From assembly GCA_022574655.1 (NCBI GenBank), contig JACZRQ010000013.1, forward strand, positions 1 through 40,000: a stretch of DNA of 40,000 nucleotides, written 5' to 3'. The notes below the pieces were generated by a model. That model saw only the letters and a program-made list of their open reading frames with translations, did not search any database and was not told the DNA's origin. This document shows positions 21,806 through 31,552 of the stretch, in pieces (the stretch's first letter is position 1; each line of letters starts with the position of its first letter). The DNA comes from Chloroflexota bacterium (GTDB taxonomy: Bacteria > Chloroflexota > Dehalococcoidia > SM23-28-2 > RBG-16-64-32). The translations under genes and the position numbers were made by a program.

Positions 21806-22174
21806 CTACCTCCAGCGCAGTACACCCATCTTCCAAGCGTAGAGCAGTCCGAAAGCCAAGATTCCGATGAACACCAACATCTCCCAGAACGCCTGTGCAC
21901 CCAGATCGGCGATCGTCACGGCCCACGGAAAAAGGAAGACGGCTTCGATATCGAAGATCAGAAAGAGGATCGCAAACAAGTAGTAGCGAAAGTGAACCTG
22001 CCCCCGCGAGCGCCCGATGGGAAGCATTCCGCACTCGTACGTGACGCCCTTCGCTTCGGTACGCTGTCGCGGCGAAAGTACGAAGTTGCCAATCAGAGCG
22101 CCAGCGACGAGGAGGAAGCCGAGGATTGTGGCGATCAAGACCGGTACGTAGCTGTCGAATAGTTCGCTGGCCAA
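21806..22174 (-). CDS. nuoA: NADH-quinone oxidoreductase subunit A
   Basis: YECGMLPIG...VHFRYYLFAILFLIFDIEAVFLFPWA. Confidence 0.96.
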   Translation of the reverse strand: MASELFDSYVPVLIATILGFLLVAGALIGNFVLSPRQRTEAKGVTYECGMLPIGRSRGQVHFRYYLFAILFLIFDIEAVFLFPWAVTIADLGAQAFWEMLVFIGILAFGLLYAWKMGVLRWR

Positions 22175-22285
22175 CCGTTACTGACCCCTAATCTCAAACA
22201 TCAGTTTGTGCAATTCGCCACAAGCGGATGCTAGCACGCGGGTATTTCAGTGTCAATTTAGAAACCACTCACTTTCTTTATTCGC

Positions 22286-24976
22286 CTACCCCAGCTCTGA
22301 GAGGCGCTCTTTGAGACCCGCCTTGCGTGCCTGCGCCGCCTCAAGCTTCGCCTCCTCCCGGGCAATGATCTCCGCGGGCGCTTTCGACCGGAACTGCTCG
22401 TTCCCCAACTTCCCTTCCATCTTCTTGATCTCCCCTTCCGCCTCCTCGAGCTGCCCGTTTAGACGCTTCCGCTCCGCTTCAACGTCGATCATCCCGGCCA
22501 GCGGCAGCAGAACACGCGCTTCGGCGAGCACTGCCGAGGCAACTCCGTCCGACGGCGCGTCCTTGGTTTTGCTGACGAAGTGAAGCGGTCGCGCCCGCGC
22601 CAGCGACTCGATCACCGCCCGCGCACCCTCGAGCACAGGCGTCGCTCCGTTGGCCGCGATGTAGGCCTCGACGTACCGCCCCGGGTCGACACCGCGCTCC
22701 GACCGTAGGTTCCTGATCGCGCGAACAACGTCGATCACGGTCCGCATCTCGCTTTCGGCTGACTCATCCCGCTCGCCGAGCGATTGCGGGTAGGACGCGA
22801 CTATGGCTGCTTCCGATTCCAGCTCTACGTAGCCGCGCAAGTGCTGCCACAACGCCTCAGTCACGAAGGGGATCACGGGATGCAGCAAGCGAAGGCTGTT
22901 CTGAAGGACATCAACGAGCACCGGCAATGGTGACTTGTCGCCGTCGCGCAGCCGGACCTTTGCCATCTCCAGATACCAATCACAATACTCGCTCCAGAAG
23001 AAGTCATAGAGGACGCGTCCCGCTTCATTGATCTGGAAGTCGCCGAGTAGCTTGTTCGTCTCATCGACCGTCGCGATCAACCGCGAGTAGATCCAGCGGT
23101 CTTCCAGCGGCCAGTCGCTTCGGGCGTCGACACTGGCGATCTTCGTCGGGTCGAGAAGCTCTACGTCCTCCTCACCAACGTTCTGCATGACGAAGCGGGA
23201 CGCGTTCCAGGTCTTATTCGCGAAGTTGCGGCTCGATTCCAGCTTCTCGTCGAACAGCCGGAAGTCGTTGCCGGGTCCGCCGCTGGTCGCGAGCGTGAAG
23301 CGCAGCGCATCCGTGCCGTACTTATCGGCTGCGACGAGAGGATCGACGACGTTGCCGACACTCTTCGTCATTTTGCGGCCCTTGGCGTCGCGGATGAGGC
23401 CGTGCAGATAGACGCGCCGGAAGGGGACATCGCCCATGTTGTACAGTCCGAGCACGATCATCCGGGCAACCCAGAAGAAGAGAATGTCGTAGCCAGTCTC
23501 AAGGACGGATGTAGGGTAGAAGAAACTCAAGTCGTCGTTCTCGTCGGGCCAGCCAAGAGTTGAATACGGCCAGAGGCCAGACGAGAACCAGGTGTCGAGC
23601 ACGTCCGGGTCCTGCTCCAGCTTCGCCGAGCCGCACTTACCGCACTTGTCCGGGTTCTCGATCGCCGCCGATTCTTCTCCGCAGTCCCGGCAGTACCAGA
23701 CCGGTATCCGATGCCCCCACCAGAGCTGGCGAGAGATACACCAGTCGCGGATATTCTCCATCCAGTTCATGTAAACCCGCTCGAAGCGCCGCGGTACGAT
23801 CTCGATGCGGCCGTCCTTCACCGCCTCGATGGCAGGTTTCGCGAGCGGCTCCATGTTCACGAACCATTGCTCGCTGACAAGCGGCTCGACGACCGTGTTG
23901 CAGCGCTGGCAGTGGCCGATCGAATGCGTGTGGTCCTCCACCTTCTCCAGGAGCCCCAACCGTTCCAGGTCGGCGACTATAAGCTTCCGCGCCTCCAGGC
24001 GGTCGACACCGTTGTACGGTCCCGCCTCTTCGTTCATAGTCGCGTCTCGGGCGATCGCAACGATCGGCTTCAGGCCGTGCCGCTCGCCGATCTCGAAGTC
24101 CAGCGGGTCGTGCCCGGGCGTGATCTTGAGAGCGCCGGTCCCGAACTCAGCATCGACCTGCTCATCGGCGATGACGGGGATCTGCCGCTCGATCACGGGC
24201 AGGCGCACCTTGCGCCCGATGTAAGGCTGCCAGCGCTCGACCGAAGGATTAACTGCGATCGCCACGTCGGCGACAATCGTCTCGGGGCGCGTGGTGGCGA
24301 TCAGAATGTAGTCGTCCGTGGGCTCGCCGCCATCATCAAGAACCGGATAACGCACGTACCAGAGGTGACCTTCCACTTCCTCGTGCTCGACCTCGAGGTC
24401 GGAGAGCGCCGTCATACATCGCGGGCACCAGTTCGTGACACGAGAACCGCGGTAGATCAGGCCTTCGTTGTACATGCGCACGAACGTAGCGCGCACCGCC
24501 TTCTGCGGCCCTTCGTCCATCGTGAAGACTTCGCGGTCCCAATCGCATGAGGCGCCGAGCCGCATGTGCTGGTTCGAGATCAAGCTGCGATACTGCCGAA
24601 CCCACTGCCACACACGCTCGACGAACTTCTCACGACCCAGGTCGTGCCGACTCATTCCTTCTTTCGCAAGCTGCTTCTCGACGACGTTCTGCGTAGCGAT
24701 GCCTGCGTGGTCGACACCCGGTAGCCAGAGAGTCGCATCGCCCCGCATGCGGTGCCAGCGAATCAGCGTATCCTCGATTGTCGCCGTCAGCGCGTGGCCG
24801 AGATGAAGTTCACCCGTCACGTTCGGCGGCGGCATGATGATGCAGAACGGATCGCGATCGCGATTGGCAGATGGCTTGAAGTAGCCCTTGTCCATCCACA
24901 TCTGGTAGATGGACGCTTCCACGTCGGAAGGCGTATAGGCCTTCGGGATATCGTCAGGTTGGGTCTGCTTACTCAT
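22286..24976 (-). CDS. valS: Valyl-tRNA synthetase
   Basis: HIGH-type PPPNVTGELHLGHALTATIED, KMSKS-type GRKMTKSVGNVVDP, C-terminal coiled coil. Likely start MSKQTQ at 24976. Confidence 0.97.
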   Translation of the reverse strand: MSKQTQPDDIPKAYTPSDVEASIYQMWMDKGYFKPSANRDRDPFCIIMPPPNVTGELHLGHALTATIEDTLIRWHRMRGDATLWLPGVDHAGIATQNVVEKQLAKEGMSRHDLGREKFVERVWQWVRQYRSLISNQHMRLGASCDWDREVFTMDEGPQKAVRATFVRMYNEGLIYRGSRVTNWCPRCMTALSDLEVEHEEVEGHLWYVRYPVLDDGGEPTDDYILIATTRPETIVADVAIAVNPSVERWQPYIGRKVRLPVIERQIPVIADEQVDAEFGTGALKITPGHDPLDFEIGERHGLKPIVAIARDATMNEEAGPYNGVDRLEARKLIVADLERLGLLEKVEDHTHSIGHCQRCNTVVEPLVSEQWFVNMEPLAKPAIEAVKDGRIEIVPRRFERVYMNWMENIRDWCISRQLWWGHRIPVWYCRDCGEESAAIENPDKCGKCGSAKLEQDPDVLDTWFSSGLWPYSTLGWPDENDDLSFFYPTSVLETGYDILFFWVARMIVLGLYNMGDVPFRRVYLHGLIRDAKGRKMTKSVGNVVDPLVAADKYGTDALRFTLATSGGPGNDFRLFDEKLESSRNFANKTWNASRFVMQNVGEEDVELLDPTKIASVDARSDWPLEDRWIYSRLIATVDETNKLLGDFQINEAGRVLYDFFWSEYCDWYLEMAKVRLRDGDKSPLPVLVDVLQNSLRLLHPVIPFVTEALWQHLRGYVELESEAAIVASYPQSLGERDESAESEMRTVIDVVRAIRNLRSERGVDPGRYVEAYIAANGATPVLEGARAVIESLARARPLHFVSKTKDAPSDGVASAVLAEARVLLPLAGMIDVEAERKRLNGQLEEAEGEIKKMEGKLGNEQFRSKAPAEIIAREEAKLEAAQARKAGLKERLSELG

Positions 24977-24989
24977 ATTGGGCCTCGTC

Positions 24990-25005
24990 TGCGGAGAACT
25001 CCGCA
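24990..25005. promoter_or_regulatory. Palindrome just upstream of valS
   Basis: TGCGGAG-AA-CTCCGCA, perfect 7-bp arms, 13 nt from the proposed ATG. Confidence 0.4.
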
Positions 25006-25120
25006 TAACGCCTAAATTGTAGGCAGTCGCCATACGTGCGAGCAAGGCGGGCGGCGCGATTGACGAAGCTCACTCCCTGACCTATCTTGGAGCGGTAAGA
25101 CCGCCCTATGAATTCTCCCC

Positions 25121-25990
25121 TTGAGTTTGGCCCCTAGCGAATTGGGACACTGGCTGCGAATCGGCGAAATCGAACTGCTCGTCGTGAGCGACGGCGTCTT
25201 GCGTCAGGACGCCGGCGCCGTCTTCGGCCTCGTTCCCCGAATCATGTGGGAACGCTACGTCCCGCAACTCGATGACAAATACCGACTACCCCTCGGCCTC
25301 AACATGCTCCTCATCCGCTCCGGCGGAAAGACAATCCTGGTGGACACCGGCTGTGGCGCCAAGGATTCGAAGATGCCCGGCGCCGTCAGCACGGCTGAGA
25401 GCGGAAAGCTAGTCGAGAATCTCGCCGCCGAGGGGGTCCAGCCCGGCGATATCGATATCGTCGCGAATACGCACCTGCACTTCGACCACGCGGGAGGAAA
25501 TACAGCCACCGGCGGCGATCGCGTCGTCCCAACCTTCCCAAACGCCCGCTACCTCATCCAGGAAGGCGAGTGGCAAGCCGCGACGCACCCGAACGAGCGC
25601 ACCCGCGGCACCTATCTCGAAGAGAACCTTGCGCCGATCGAGGACGCCAAACAGCTCGACCTGGTGCGTGGCGAAGTCGAGATCGCGAGCGGAGTGCGCA
25701 TGGTACCCGCACCCGGTCACACCGAGGACCACTGCGTGGTCGAGATCGAGTCCGGCGGAGACTACGCACTGTACGTCGGCGAGATGGCGCAGCAGCCGGT
25801 GATGCTCGAGCGGCTCGCCTGGGTGTCGGCGTTCGACATCCTGCCCATGGTCTCGATAGAGACGAAGCGACGCTTCACTGAGAAAGCGATCGAGAAACGC
25901 GCCCTCCTCATCTCCGTACACGCGGACTACCCGGGCCTCGGCCGCCTGACGACTGCAAACTCAAAGCGGAGGTGGGAACCAGCTGAGTGA
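25121..25990 (+). CDS. MBL-fold metallo-hydrolase
   Basis: THLHFDHAGGN (HxHxDH) and later PGHTEDH; TTG start proposed. Confidence 0.9.
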   Translation: MSLAPSELGHWLRIGEIELLVVSDGVLRQDAGAVFGLVPRIMWERYVPQLDDKYRLPLGLNMLLIRSGGKTILVDTGCGAKDSKMPGAVSTAESGKLVENLAAEGVQPGDIDIVANTHLHFDHAGGNTATGGDRVVPTFPNARYLIQEGEWQAATHPNERTRGTYLEENLAPIEDAKQLDLVRGEVEIASGVRMVPAPGHTEDHCVVEIESGGDYALYVGEMAQQPVMLERLAWVSAFDILPMVSIETKRRFTEKAIEKRALLISVHADYPGLGRLTTANSKRRWEPAE

Positions 25991-27101
25991 TCCATCCCCT
26001 ACCGGCACCCTCCTCCACACCGCTCTCTACGATGAGCACGTTTCGCTGGGCGCGCGCATGGTCGCGTTCGCGGGATGGGAGATGCCAATCCAGTACGCAG
26101 GCATCGTCGAGGAACACCGCACGGTCCGCGAGCGTTCAGGCGCCTTCGACGTCTCTCATATGGGCCGCTTCGAGGTGCACGGCCCGGAAGCGGTCGCCTT
26201 CCTGCGTTATGTGAACACCTGGGACGTGGCGCGGCTGGCGCCCGGCGAGGGCCACTACTCCGTGATGTGCCGGGAGGACGGCGGCATCCTCGACGACGTG
26301 TACGTCTTCTGTCTCGACGAGACGCGCTACCTCGTCGTCGTCAACGCGTCCAACGCCGAGAAGATCGGACGCTGGGTCCGGAAGCACGTCGACAGATTCG
26401 ACGCGCAGATCGTAGACCGCCACCTGTCCACGGCCATGATCGCTTTACAAGGTCCGAGTTCCCTCGATCGGGTGCGAGCTCTCGTCGGAGACGCATTCGT
26501 CGGCTCGCTCAAGCCTCGGCGGTGCGCCGAGACGGAGTGGCGCGGGCACACGCTGTTCGCCTCACGCACAGGCTACACGGGCGAGGACGGGCTGGAGCTG
26601 ATCGTCGAGGGAGACGCCGCGCCTGAGCTTTGGCGGGCGCTGATCGACCAAGGAGTGACTGCGATCGGCCTCGGCGCGCGCGATACGTTGCGGCTGGAGG
26701 CGGCGCTACTCCTGTACGGAAACGACATGGACGAGGAAACGAACCCGCTGGAGGTGGGCCTCGGTTGGGTCGTCAGCCTGGACGATGCCGACTTCATCGG
26801 CAAAGAGGCGCTGGTCAGCGCCGAGCGGGCCGGAAACAGCCGCGAACTGGTCTGCCTCAAGACCGAGGATCGGGGCATCATGCGCGCGGGATGCAGTATC
26901 TTGCACTCCGGTGAGCAGGTCGGTAAAGTCACGAGCGGCGGCTACTCCCCGACTCTCTCGACGAGCATCGGCATGGGCTTCGTCCCACCCGATCTGGCGG
27001 CTATCGGCGGCGAACTTCAGGTCGACGTCCGAGGAAAACAGTTGAGGGTGCGGGTGGCACAACGGCCGTTCTACAAACGCCCGAAGAAGACCAGAAAGTA
27101 G
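25983..27101 (+). CDS. gcvT: Glycine cleavage system T protein (aminomethyltransferase)
   Basis: LYDEHVSLGARMVAFAGWEMPIQY...SHMGRFEVHG. Homology extends upstream of the ATG at 26058; likely CTG start at 25983 after GGAGGTGGG. Confidence 0.93.
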   Translation: MSDPSPTGTLLHTALYDEHVSLGARMVAFAGWEMPIQYAGIVEEHRTVRERSGAFDVSHMGRFEVHGPEAVAFLRYVNTWDVARLAPGEGHYSVMCREDGGILDDVYVFCLDETRYLVVVNASNAEKIGRWVRKHVDRFDAQIVDRHLSTAMIALQGPSSLDRVRALVGDAFVGSLKPRRCAETEWRGHTLFASRTGYTGEDGLELIVEGDAAPELWRALIDQGVTAIGLGARDTLRLEAALLLYGNDMDEETNPLEVGLGWVVSLDDADFIGKEALVSAERAGNSRELVCLKTEDRGIMRAGCSILHSGEQVGKVTSGGYSPTLSTSIGMGFVPPDLAAIGGELQVDVRGKQLRVRVAQRPFYKRPKKTRK

Positions 27102-27109
27102 CGAAAGCG

Positions 27110-27499
27110 ATGGCCAGCCCGCAAGACTTGAAGTACACCAAAGAGCACGAGTGGGTGCGCATGGACGGCGACGTCGGAACGATCGGGATTACCGACTACG
27201 CGCAGGATGCGCTGGGCGACATCGTGCTTCTCGATCTGCCGGCCACCGGGACCAACGTCTCATACATGGACAAGTTCGGCGAGATCGAGTCGGTGAAGGC
27301 CGTATCGGAGCTATTCGCACCGGTCACCGGAGAGGTCGTGGACATCAATTCAGCGCTCGAAGACAGCCCGGAGCTGGTGAACGACTCGCCCTTCGACGAG
27401 GGCTGGATCCTTCGTGTTCGACTTTCTGACCCGTCGGAGGTGGAAAAGCTACTCGACGCGAACCAGTACGACGAGTATCTTGCGACTGAGGTCGAATGA
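27110..27499 (+). CDS. gcvH: Glycine cleavage system H protein
   Basis: KEHEWVRMDGDVGTIGITDYAQDALGDIV; lipoylation site FGEIESVKAVSEL. Confidence 0.97.
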   Translation: MASPQDLKYTKEHEWVRMDGDVGTIGITDYAQDALGDIVLLDLPATGTNVSYMDKFGEIESVKAVSELFAPVTGEVVDINSALEDSPELVNDSPFDEGWILRVRLSDPSEVEKLLDANQYDEYLATEVE

Positions 27500-28815
27500 G
27501 CCCTTCCAGCCCGCACCCGTACATCCCGAACACTGACGACGACCGCCGCGAGATGCTCGAGGCGATCGGCGTCGCAACCGTCGACGACCTGTTCGCCGAC
27601 ATCCCGTCTGCGTTCCGCATCGACGGACTCGGCCTGCCGGCAGCGCTGTCCGAAGTGGAGTTGATACGCGAGATGGCGGCTCTTGCCGACCGAAGCGTCG
27701 TCACAGGCAACGGCGTAACATCATTCCTCGGTGGCGGCGCTTACCACCATTTCATACCGAGCACCGTCGGACACGTGATTGGGCGCAGCGAGTATGCCAC
27801 GGCGTACACCCCGTACCAGCCCGAGATCTCGCAGGGGACGCTGCAGACGATGTTCGAGCTGCAGTCGATGACGTGCGAACTCATGGGAATGGACATCGCG
27901 AACGGCGGGGTGTACGACGGAGCCAGCGCGTTGGCGGAGGCCTGCCTGATGGCATGTCGCGTCACCGGCCGGTCACGGATCGCGCTACATTCGAGCGTGA
28001 ACCCCGCATACGTCGACGTTGTAAGGACGTACGCGTCCGGACCGGGCCTGACTGTAGATGTGCTGGCGAACGCGGACGTGACCGACGAATACGCCTGCCT
28101 CGCCGTTCAACATCCGGCATTCCTGGGCGATCTGATCGAAGTTTGGTCGCTCGCCGAAGCGACACGCGCGGCTGGAGCCCTCTACATCACGAGCGTCGAC
28201 CCGATCTCGCTCGGCATGCTCACGCCGCCCGGCGAGTACGGCGCGGACATCGCCGTCGCCGAGGGGCAGAGCCTGGGCTGGCCGGTCAACTACGGCGGGC
28301 CGTACCTCGGCCTCTTCGCCTGCCGCCAGAAGTACGTCCGCCAGATGCCCGGCAGGATCGTCGGCCGGACGACCGATCTCGACGGTAAGACCGGCTACGT
28401 GCTCACCCTGCAGACGCGCGAACAACACATCAGGCGCGAAAGAGCCACCTCCAACATCTGTACCAGTCAGCAGCTCGTCGGCCTCGCCGCGACTGTCTAC
28501 CTTGCGACGATGGGCAAGGAAGGGCTGCGGCAAGTGGCCGAGTCCTGCTACCACAAGGCGCACTACGCCGCCCAACTCATCGACGGAATCGATGGATACA
28601 CCGTGAGCGTCGCGGAACCGTTCTTCAAGGAGTTCACGGTTCGCTGCCCACGATCGCCTTCAGAGATCAACCAGTCTCTCCTCGAACGCGACATCATCGG
28701 CGGCCTCGACGTCTCCGATCGGATCGAGAACGGAATGCTCGTCTGCGTCACCGAGATGAACACACGAGAAGAGATCGATCGGCTGGCGGACGGGCTGAGG
28801 GACGCGTCAGAGTGA
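27496..28815 (+). CDS. gcvPA: Glycine dehydrogenase (decarboxylating) subunit 1
   Basis: FLGGGAYHHFIPSTVGHVIGRSEYATAYTPYQPEISQGTLQTMFE. Confidence 0.97.
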   Translation: MSPSSPHPYIPNTDDDRREMLEAIGVATVDDLFADIPSAFRIDGLGLPAALSEVELIREMAALADRSVVTGNGVTSFLGGGAYHHFIPSTVGHVIGRSEYATAYTPYQPEISQGTLQTMFELQSMTCELMGMDIANGGVYDGASALAEACLMACRVTGRSRIALHSSVNPAYVDVVRTYASGPGLTVDVLANADVTDEYACLAVQHPAFLGDLIEVWSLAEATRAAGALYITSVDPISLGMLTPPGEYGADIAVAEGQSLGWPVNYGGPYLGLFACRQKYVRQMPGRIVGRTTDLDGKTGYVLTLQTREQHIRRERATSNICTSQQLVGLAATVYLATMGKEGLRQVAESCYHKAHYAAQLIDGIDGYTVSVAEPFFKEFTVRCPRSPSEINQSLLERDIIGGLDVSDRIENGMLVCVTEMNTREEIDRLADGLRDASE

Positions 28816-30311
28816 CGACGACGGATCGAACCAGACTCGACCCAAAAACAGACGACATCGGCGCTCGGCTGACGTTCGACCGCAGCCGCCCGGGCCGCAT
28901 GGGCGTTCTCCTCCCGGCGCTGGACGTGCCCACCGCTGAACTGCCGGACTCGCGATTTCTGCGCCACGACCTCCGTCTACCCGAGCTGGCACAGAACGAG
29001 GTGATCCGCTACTTCCTGGGCCTCAGCAAACTGAACTACAACATCGACAGCGGCTTTTACCCGCTCGGCTCCTGCACTATGAAGTACAACCCGAAGATCA
29101 ACGAAGACGTCGCACGGTTGGCTGGCTTCGCCAACGTCCACCCGCTTCAGGAACCGAAGTCAGCTCAAGGCGCGCTGCGGACGATGAGTTTGCTGCAGGA
29201 CGCCCTTTCGGAGATCACCGGGATGGATGCGGTGAGCCTGGCGCCGGCAGCCGGAGCGCAGGGCGAGCTCTGCGGCATCCTCATGATCAAGGCCTACCTC
29301 GCGGAGCGAGGCGAGAGCCACCGCCGGACCGTACTCATTCCAGATTCAGCGCACGGCACGAACCCGGCGACGGCCGCCATGGCCGGGTTCGACGTTGTGA
29401 CGGTGCCTTCAACATCCGACGGCAACTCAGACATCGACTTCCTGCGCAGCGCGTTGAACAACGGCGTCGCGGCGATGATGCTCACGCTGCCCTCGACGCT
29501 TGGACTGTTCGACCCCAACATCGAGCAGATCGCCGCGATGCTGCACGACCACGGCGCGCTCCTGTACGGCGACGGCGCCAACCAGAACGCGTTTCTCGGG
29601 CGCGCCCGCTTCGGTGACATCGGCTTCGACGTCGTACATCTGAACCTGCACAAGACGTTCTCCACACCGCACGGCGGCGGTGGGCCCGGCGCCGGTCCAG
29701 TCTGCGTGAAGTCCCACCTCGCTCCCTATCTACCGGCGCCGATCGTCACGGGCGACGAAGGGAACTACCGTCTGAAAACGCCTGAACACACCATCGGCAA
29801 GACGATGGCGTTCCACGGCAACTTCGGCGTCCTCGTTCGCGCGCTAACCTACATCCGCTCCCTCGGCGCCGATGGCCTTCGAGCGATCAGCGAGAACGCG
29901 GTCATCAACGCGAACTACGTCCTCGTCCGCCTGCGCGACGCGTACAAGCTGCCGTACGACCGCACCTGCCTGCACGAGGTCGTCTTATCTGGGAGCCGTC
30001 AGAAGGCGGCGAGCGGTGTGAAGACGCTCGATATCGCCAAGCGTCTGATCGATTACGGATTCCACCCGCCCACGATATACTTCCCTCTAATCGTGGACGA
30101 AGCGCTGATGATCGAACCGACCGAGGCGGAGGGGAAGGAAGCCCTCGACGACTTCTGCGACGCGATGCTCTCGATCGCCCGCGAATCGGAAGAAGATCCT
30201 GACATCGTGAAGGGCGCGCCTCACACCGCACCGCTCCGCCGTCTCGACGAGGCGACCGCGGCCCGGAAGCCCGTCCTGCGCTGGACGCCGAAAGCGGAAC
30301 CGACCTCGTGA
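28812..30311 (+). CDS. gcvPB: Glycine dehydrogenase (decarboxylating) subunit 2
   Basis: FYPLGSCTMKYNPKINE; PLP site DVVHLNLHKTFSTPHGGGGPGAGPV. Confidence 0.97.
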   Translation: MTTTDRTRLDPKTDDIGARLTFDRSRPGRMGVLLPALDVPTAELPDSRFLRHDLRLPELAQNEVIRYFLGLSKLNYNIDSGFYPLGSCTMKYNPKINEDVARLAGFANVHPLQEPKSAQGALRTMSLLQDALSEITGMDAVSLAPAAGAQGELCGILMIKAYLAERGESHRRTVLIPDSAHGTNPATAAMAGFDVVTVPSTSDGNSDIDFLRSALNNGVAAMMLTLPSTLGLFDPNIEQIAAMLHDHGALLYGDGANQNAFLGRARFGDIGFDVVHLNLHKTFSTPHGGGGPGAGPVCVKSHLAPYLPAPIVTGDEGNYRLKTPEHTIGKTMAFHGNFGVLVRALTYIRSLGADGLRAISENAVINANYVLVRLRDAYKLPYDRTCLHEVVLSGSRQKAASGVKTLDIAKRLIDYGFHPPTIYFPLIVDEALMIEPTEAEGKEALDDFCDAMLSIARESEEDPDIVKGAPHTAPLRRLDEATAARKPVLRWTPKAEPTS

Positions 30312-31507
30312 CCGAACGACTCGCCGAACTGAACGTACCCGACCGCCTGCTGCTCGGCCCCGGCCCATCAAACGTCCACCCGCGCGTATACCGCGCGATG
30401 ATGACGCCGGTTATCGGCTACCTCGACCCGCAGTTCATCCAACTCCTCGACGACACCCAACGTCCGCTGCGATCGGTGTTCCGCACCGAGAACGAGATGA
30501 CGATGCCGATCTCCGGCACCGGCACCGCTGGTATGGAAGCGGCGATCTACAACATCGTCGAGCCCGGCGATGCCGTCATCGTCTGCCAGAACGGCTTCTT
30601 CGGCACGCGAATGGTGGACATGGCGAAACGCTGCGACGCGGAGGTGACGCTCGTCGAGGCGGACTGGGGCCGCATCATCGAGCCCGAACAGGTGAAGGCC
30701 GCACTGAAATCCGTGGGCCGCCAGGTGAAAGTTGTGATGATCGTCCACGCCGAGACCAGTACGGGCATCCTCCAGCCACTCGAAGAGATCTCGCGGATCG
30801 TGCACGAGGAGGGAGCCCTCCTTCTCGTCGACGCCGTCACGTCCTTATCCGGCTGCGAACTGCTGGTCGATGACTGGAACATCGATGTCTGCTTCTCCGG
30901 CACGCAGAAATGCCTCTCGGCGCCACCGGGAATGGCGCCCATCACATTCAGTCAACCAGCGATGGACATCGTCATGAACCGCAAGGAGCCGGTCCGAAGC
31001 TGGTACTTCGACGTTTCGATGCTGCGGAAATACTTCGTCGGCGATCAGGGCACGCGCGTCTACCATCACACGCCGCCGATGACCATGCTCTACGCACTCC
31101 GCGAGGGGCTGCGCGTCGTCGTCGAAGAGGGCCTGGAGGCGAGAATCACACGCCACAAGCGAAACGCAGACGCACTGCACGCGGGCTTCGCCGTGATGGG
31201 GATCGAAATCCACGCCCAGGAAGGCTACCGGCTGCCCTCGCTCACGACCGCCCGCGTCCCCGAAGGCATTGACGACGACGAGCTGCGAGCGGGGCTCCTG
31301 AACGAGCACAACATCGAAGTTGGGCGCGGTATCGCCGAACTGCAGGGGAAGGTCCTGCGCATCGGGCTCATGGGTTACAACTCGACGGAAGCGAACGTAC
31401 TCACACTCCTCTACGCGCTCGAGACGCAGCTCCTCAACCAGGGGTTCCAGCTCGACAAGGGCGCCGGAGTCAGCGCAGCAACAACCCACTACGACAAGAC
31501 ACGGTAG
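30308..31507 (+). CDS. Class V aminotransferase (alanine/serine-glyoxylate aminotransferase-like)
   Basis: LLLGPGPSNVHPRVYRAM, GTGTAGMEAAIYNI; PLP site CFSGTQKCLSAPPGMAPI. Confidence 0.9.
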   Translation: MTERLAELNVPDRLLLGPGPSNVHPRVYRAMMTPVIGYLDPQFIQLLDDTQRPLRSVFRTENEMTMPISGTGTAGMEAAIYNIVEPGDAVIVCQNGFFGTRMVDMAKRCDAEVTLVEADWGRIIEPEQVKAALKSVGRQVKVVMIVHAETSTGILQPLEEISRIVHEEGALLLVDAVTSLSGCELLVDDWNIDVCFSGTQKCLSAPPGMAPITFSQPAMDIVMNRKEPVRSWYFDVSMLRKYFVGDQGTRVYHHTPPMTMLYALREGLRVVVEEGLEARITRHKRNADALHAGFAVMGIEIHAQEGYRLPSLTTARVPEGIDDDELRAGLLNEHNIEVGRGIAELQGKVLRIGLMGYNSTEANVLTLLYALETQLLNQGFQLDKGAGVSAATTHYDKTR

Positions 31508-31552
31508 CAACGCCCAAATGACTCACCTGATCCAACCAGAAGGAGTACAGAG

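Noticed and set aside
25083-25107. T-box-like AGGGCGGTCTTACCGCT upstream of valS on the minus strand
   Set aside because: Resembles AGGGTGG-ACCGCG only partly. It sits at the far 5' end of the spacer with no room for a stem I/specifier region before the divergent MBL gene, and no terminator alternative was seen.
25046-25120. Glycine riboswitch ahead of the gcv operon
   Set aside because: No recognisable glycine aptamer core upstream of the MBL gene, and gcvT directly overlaps the preceding gene, leaving no leader.
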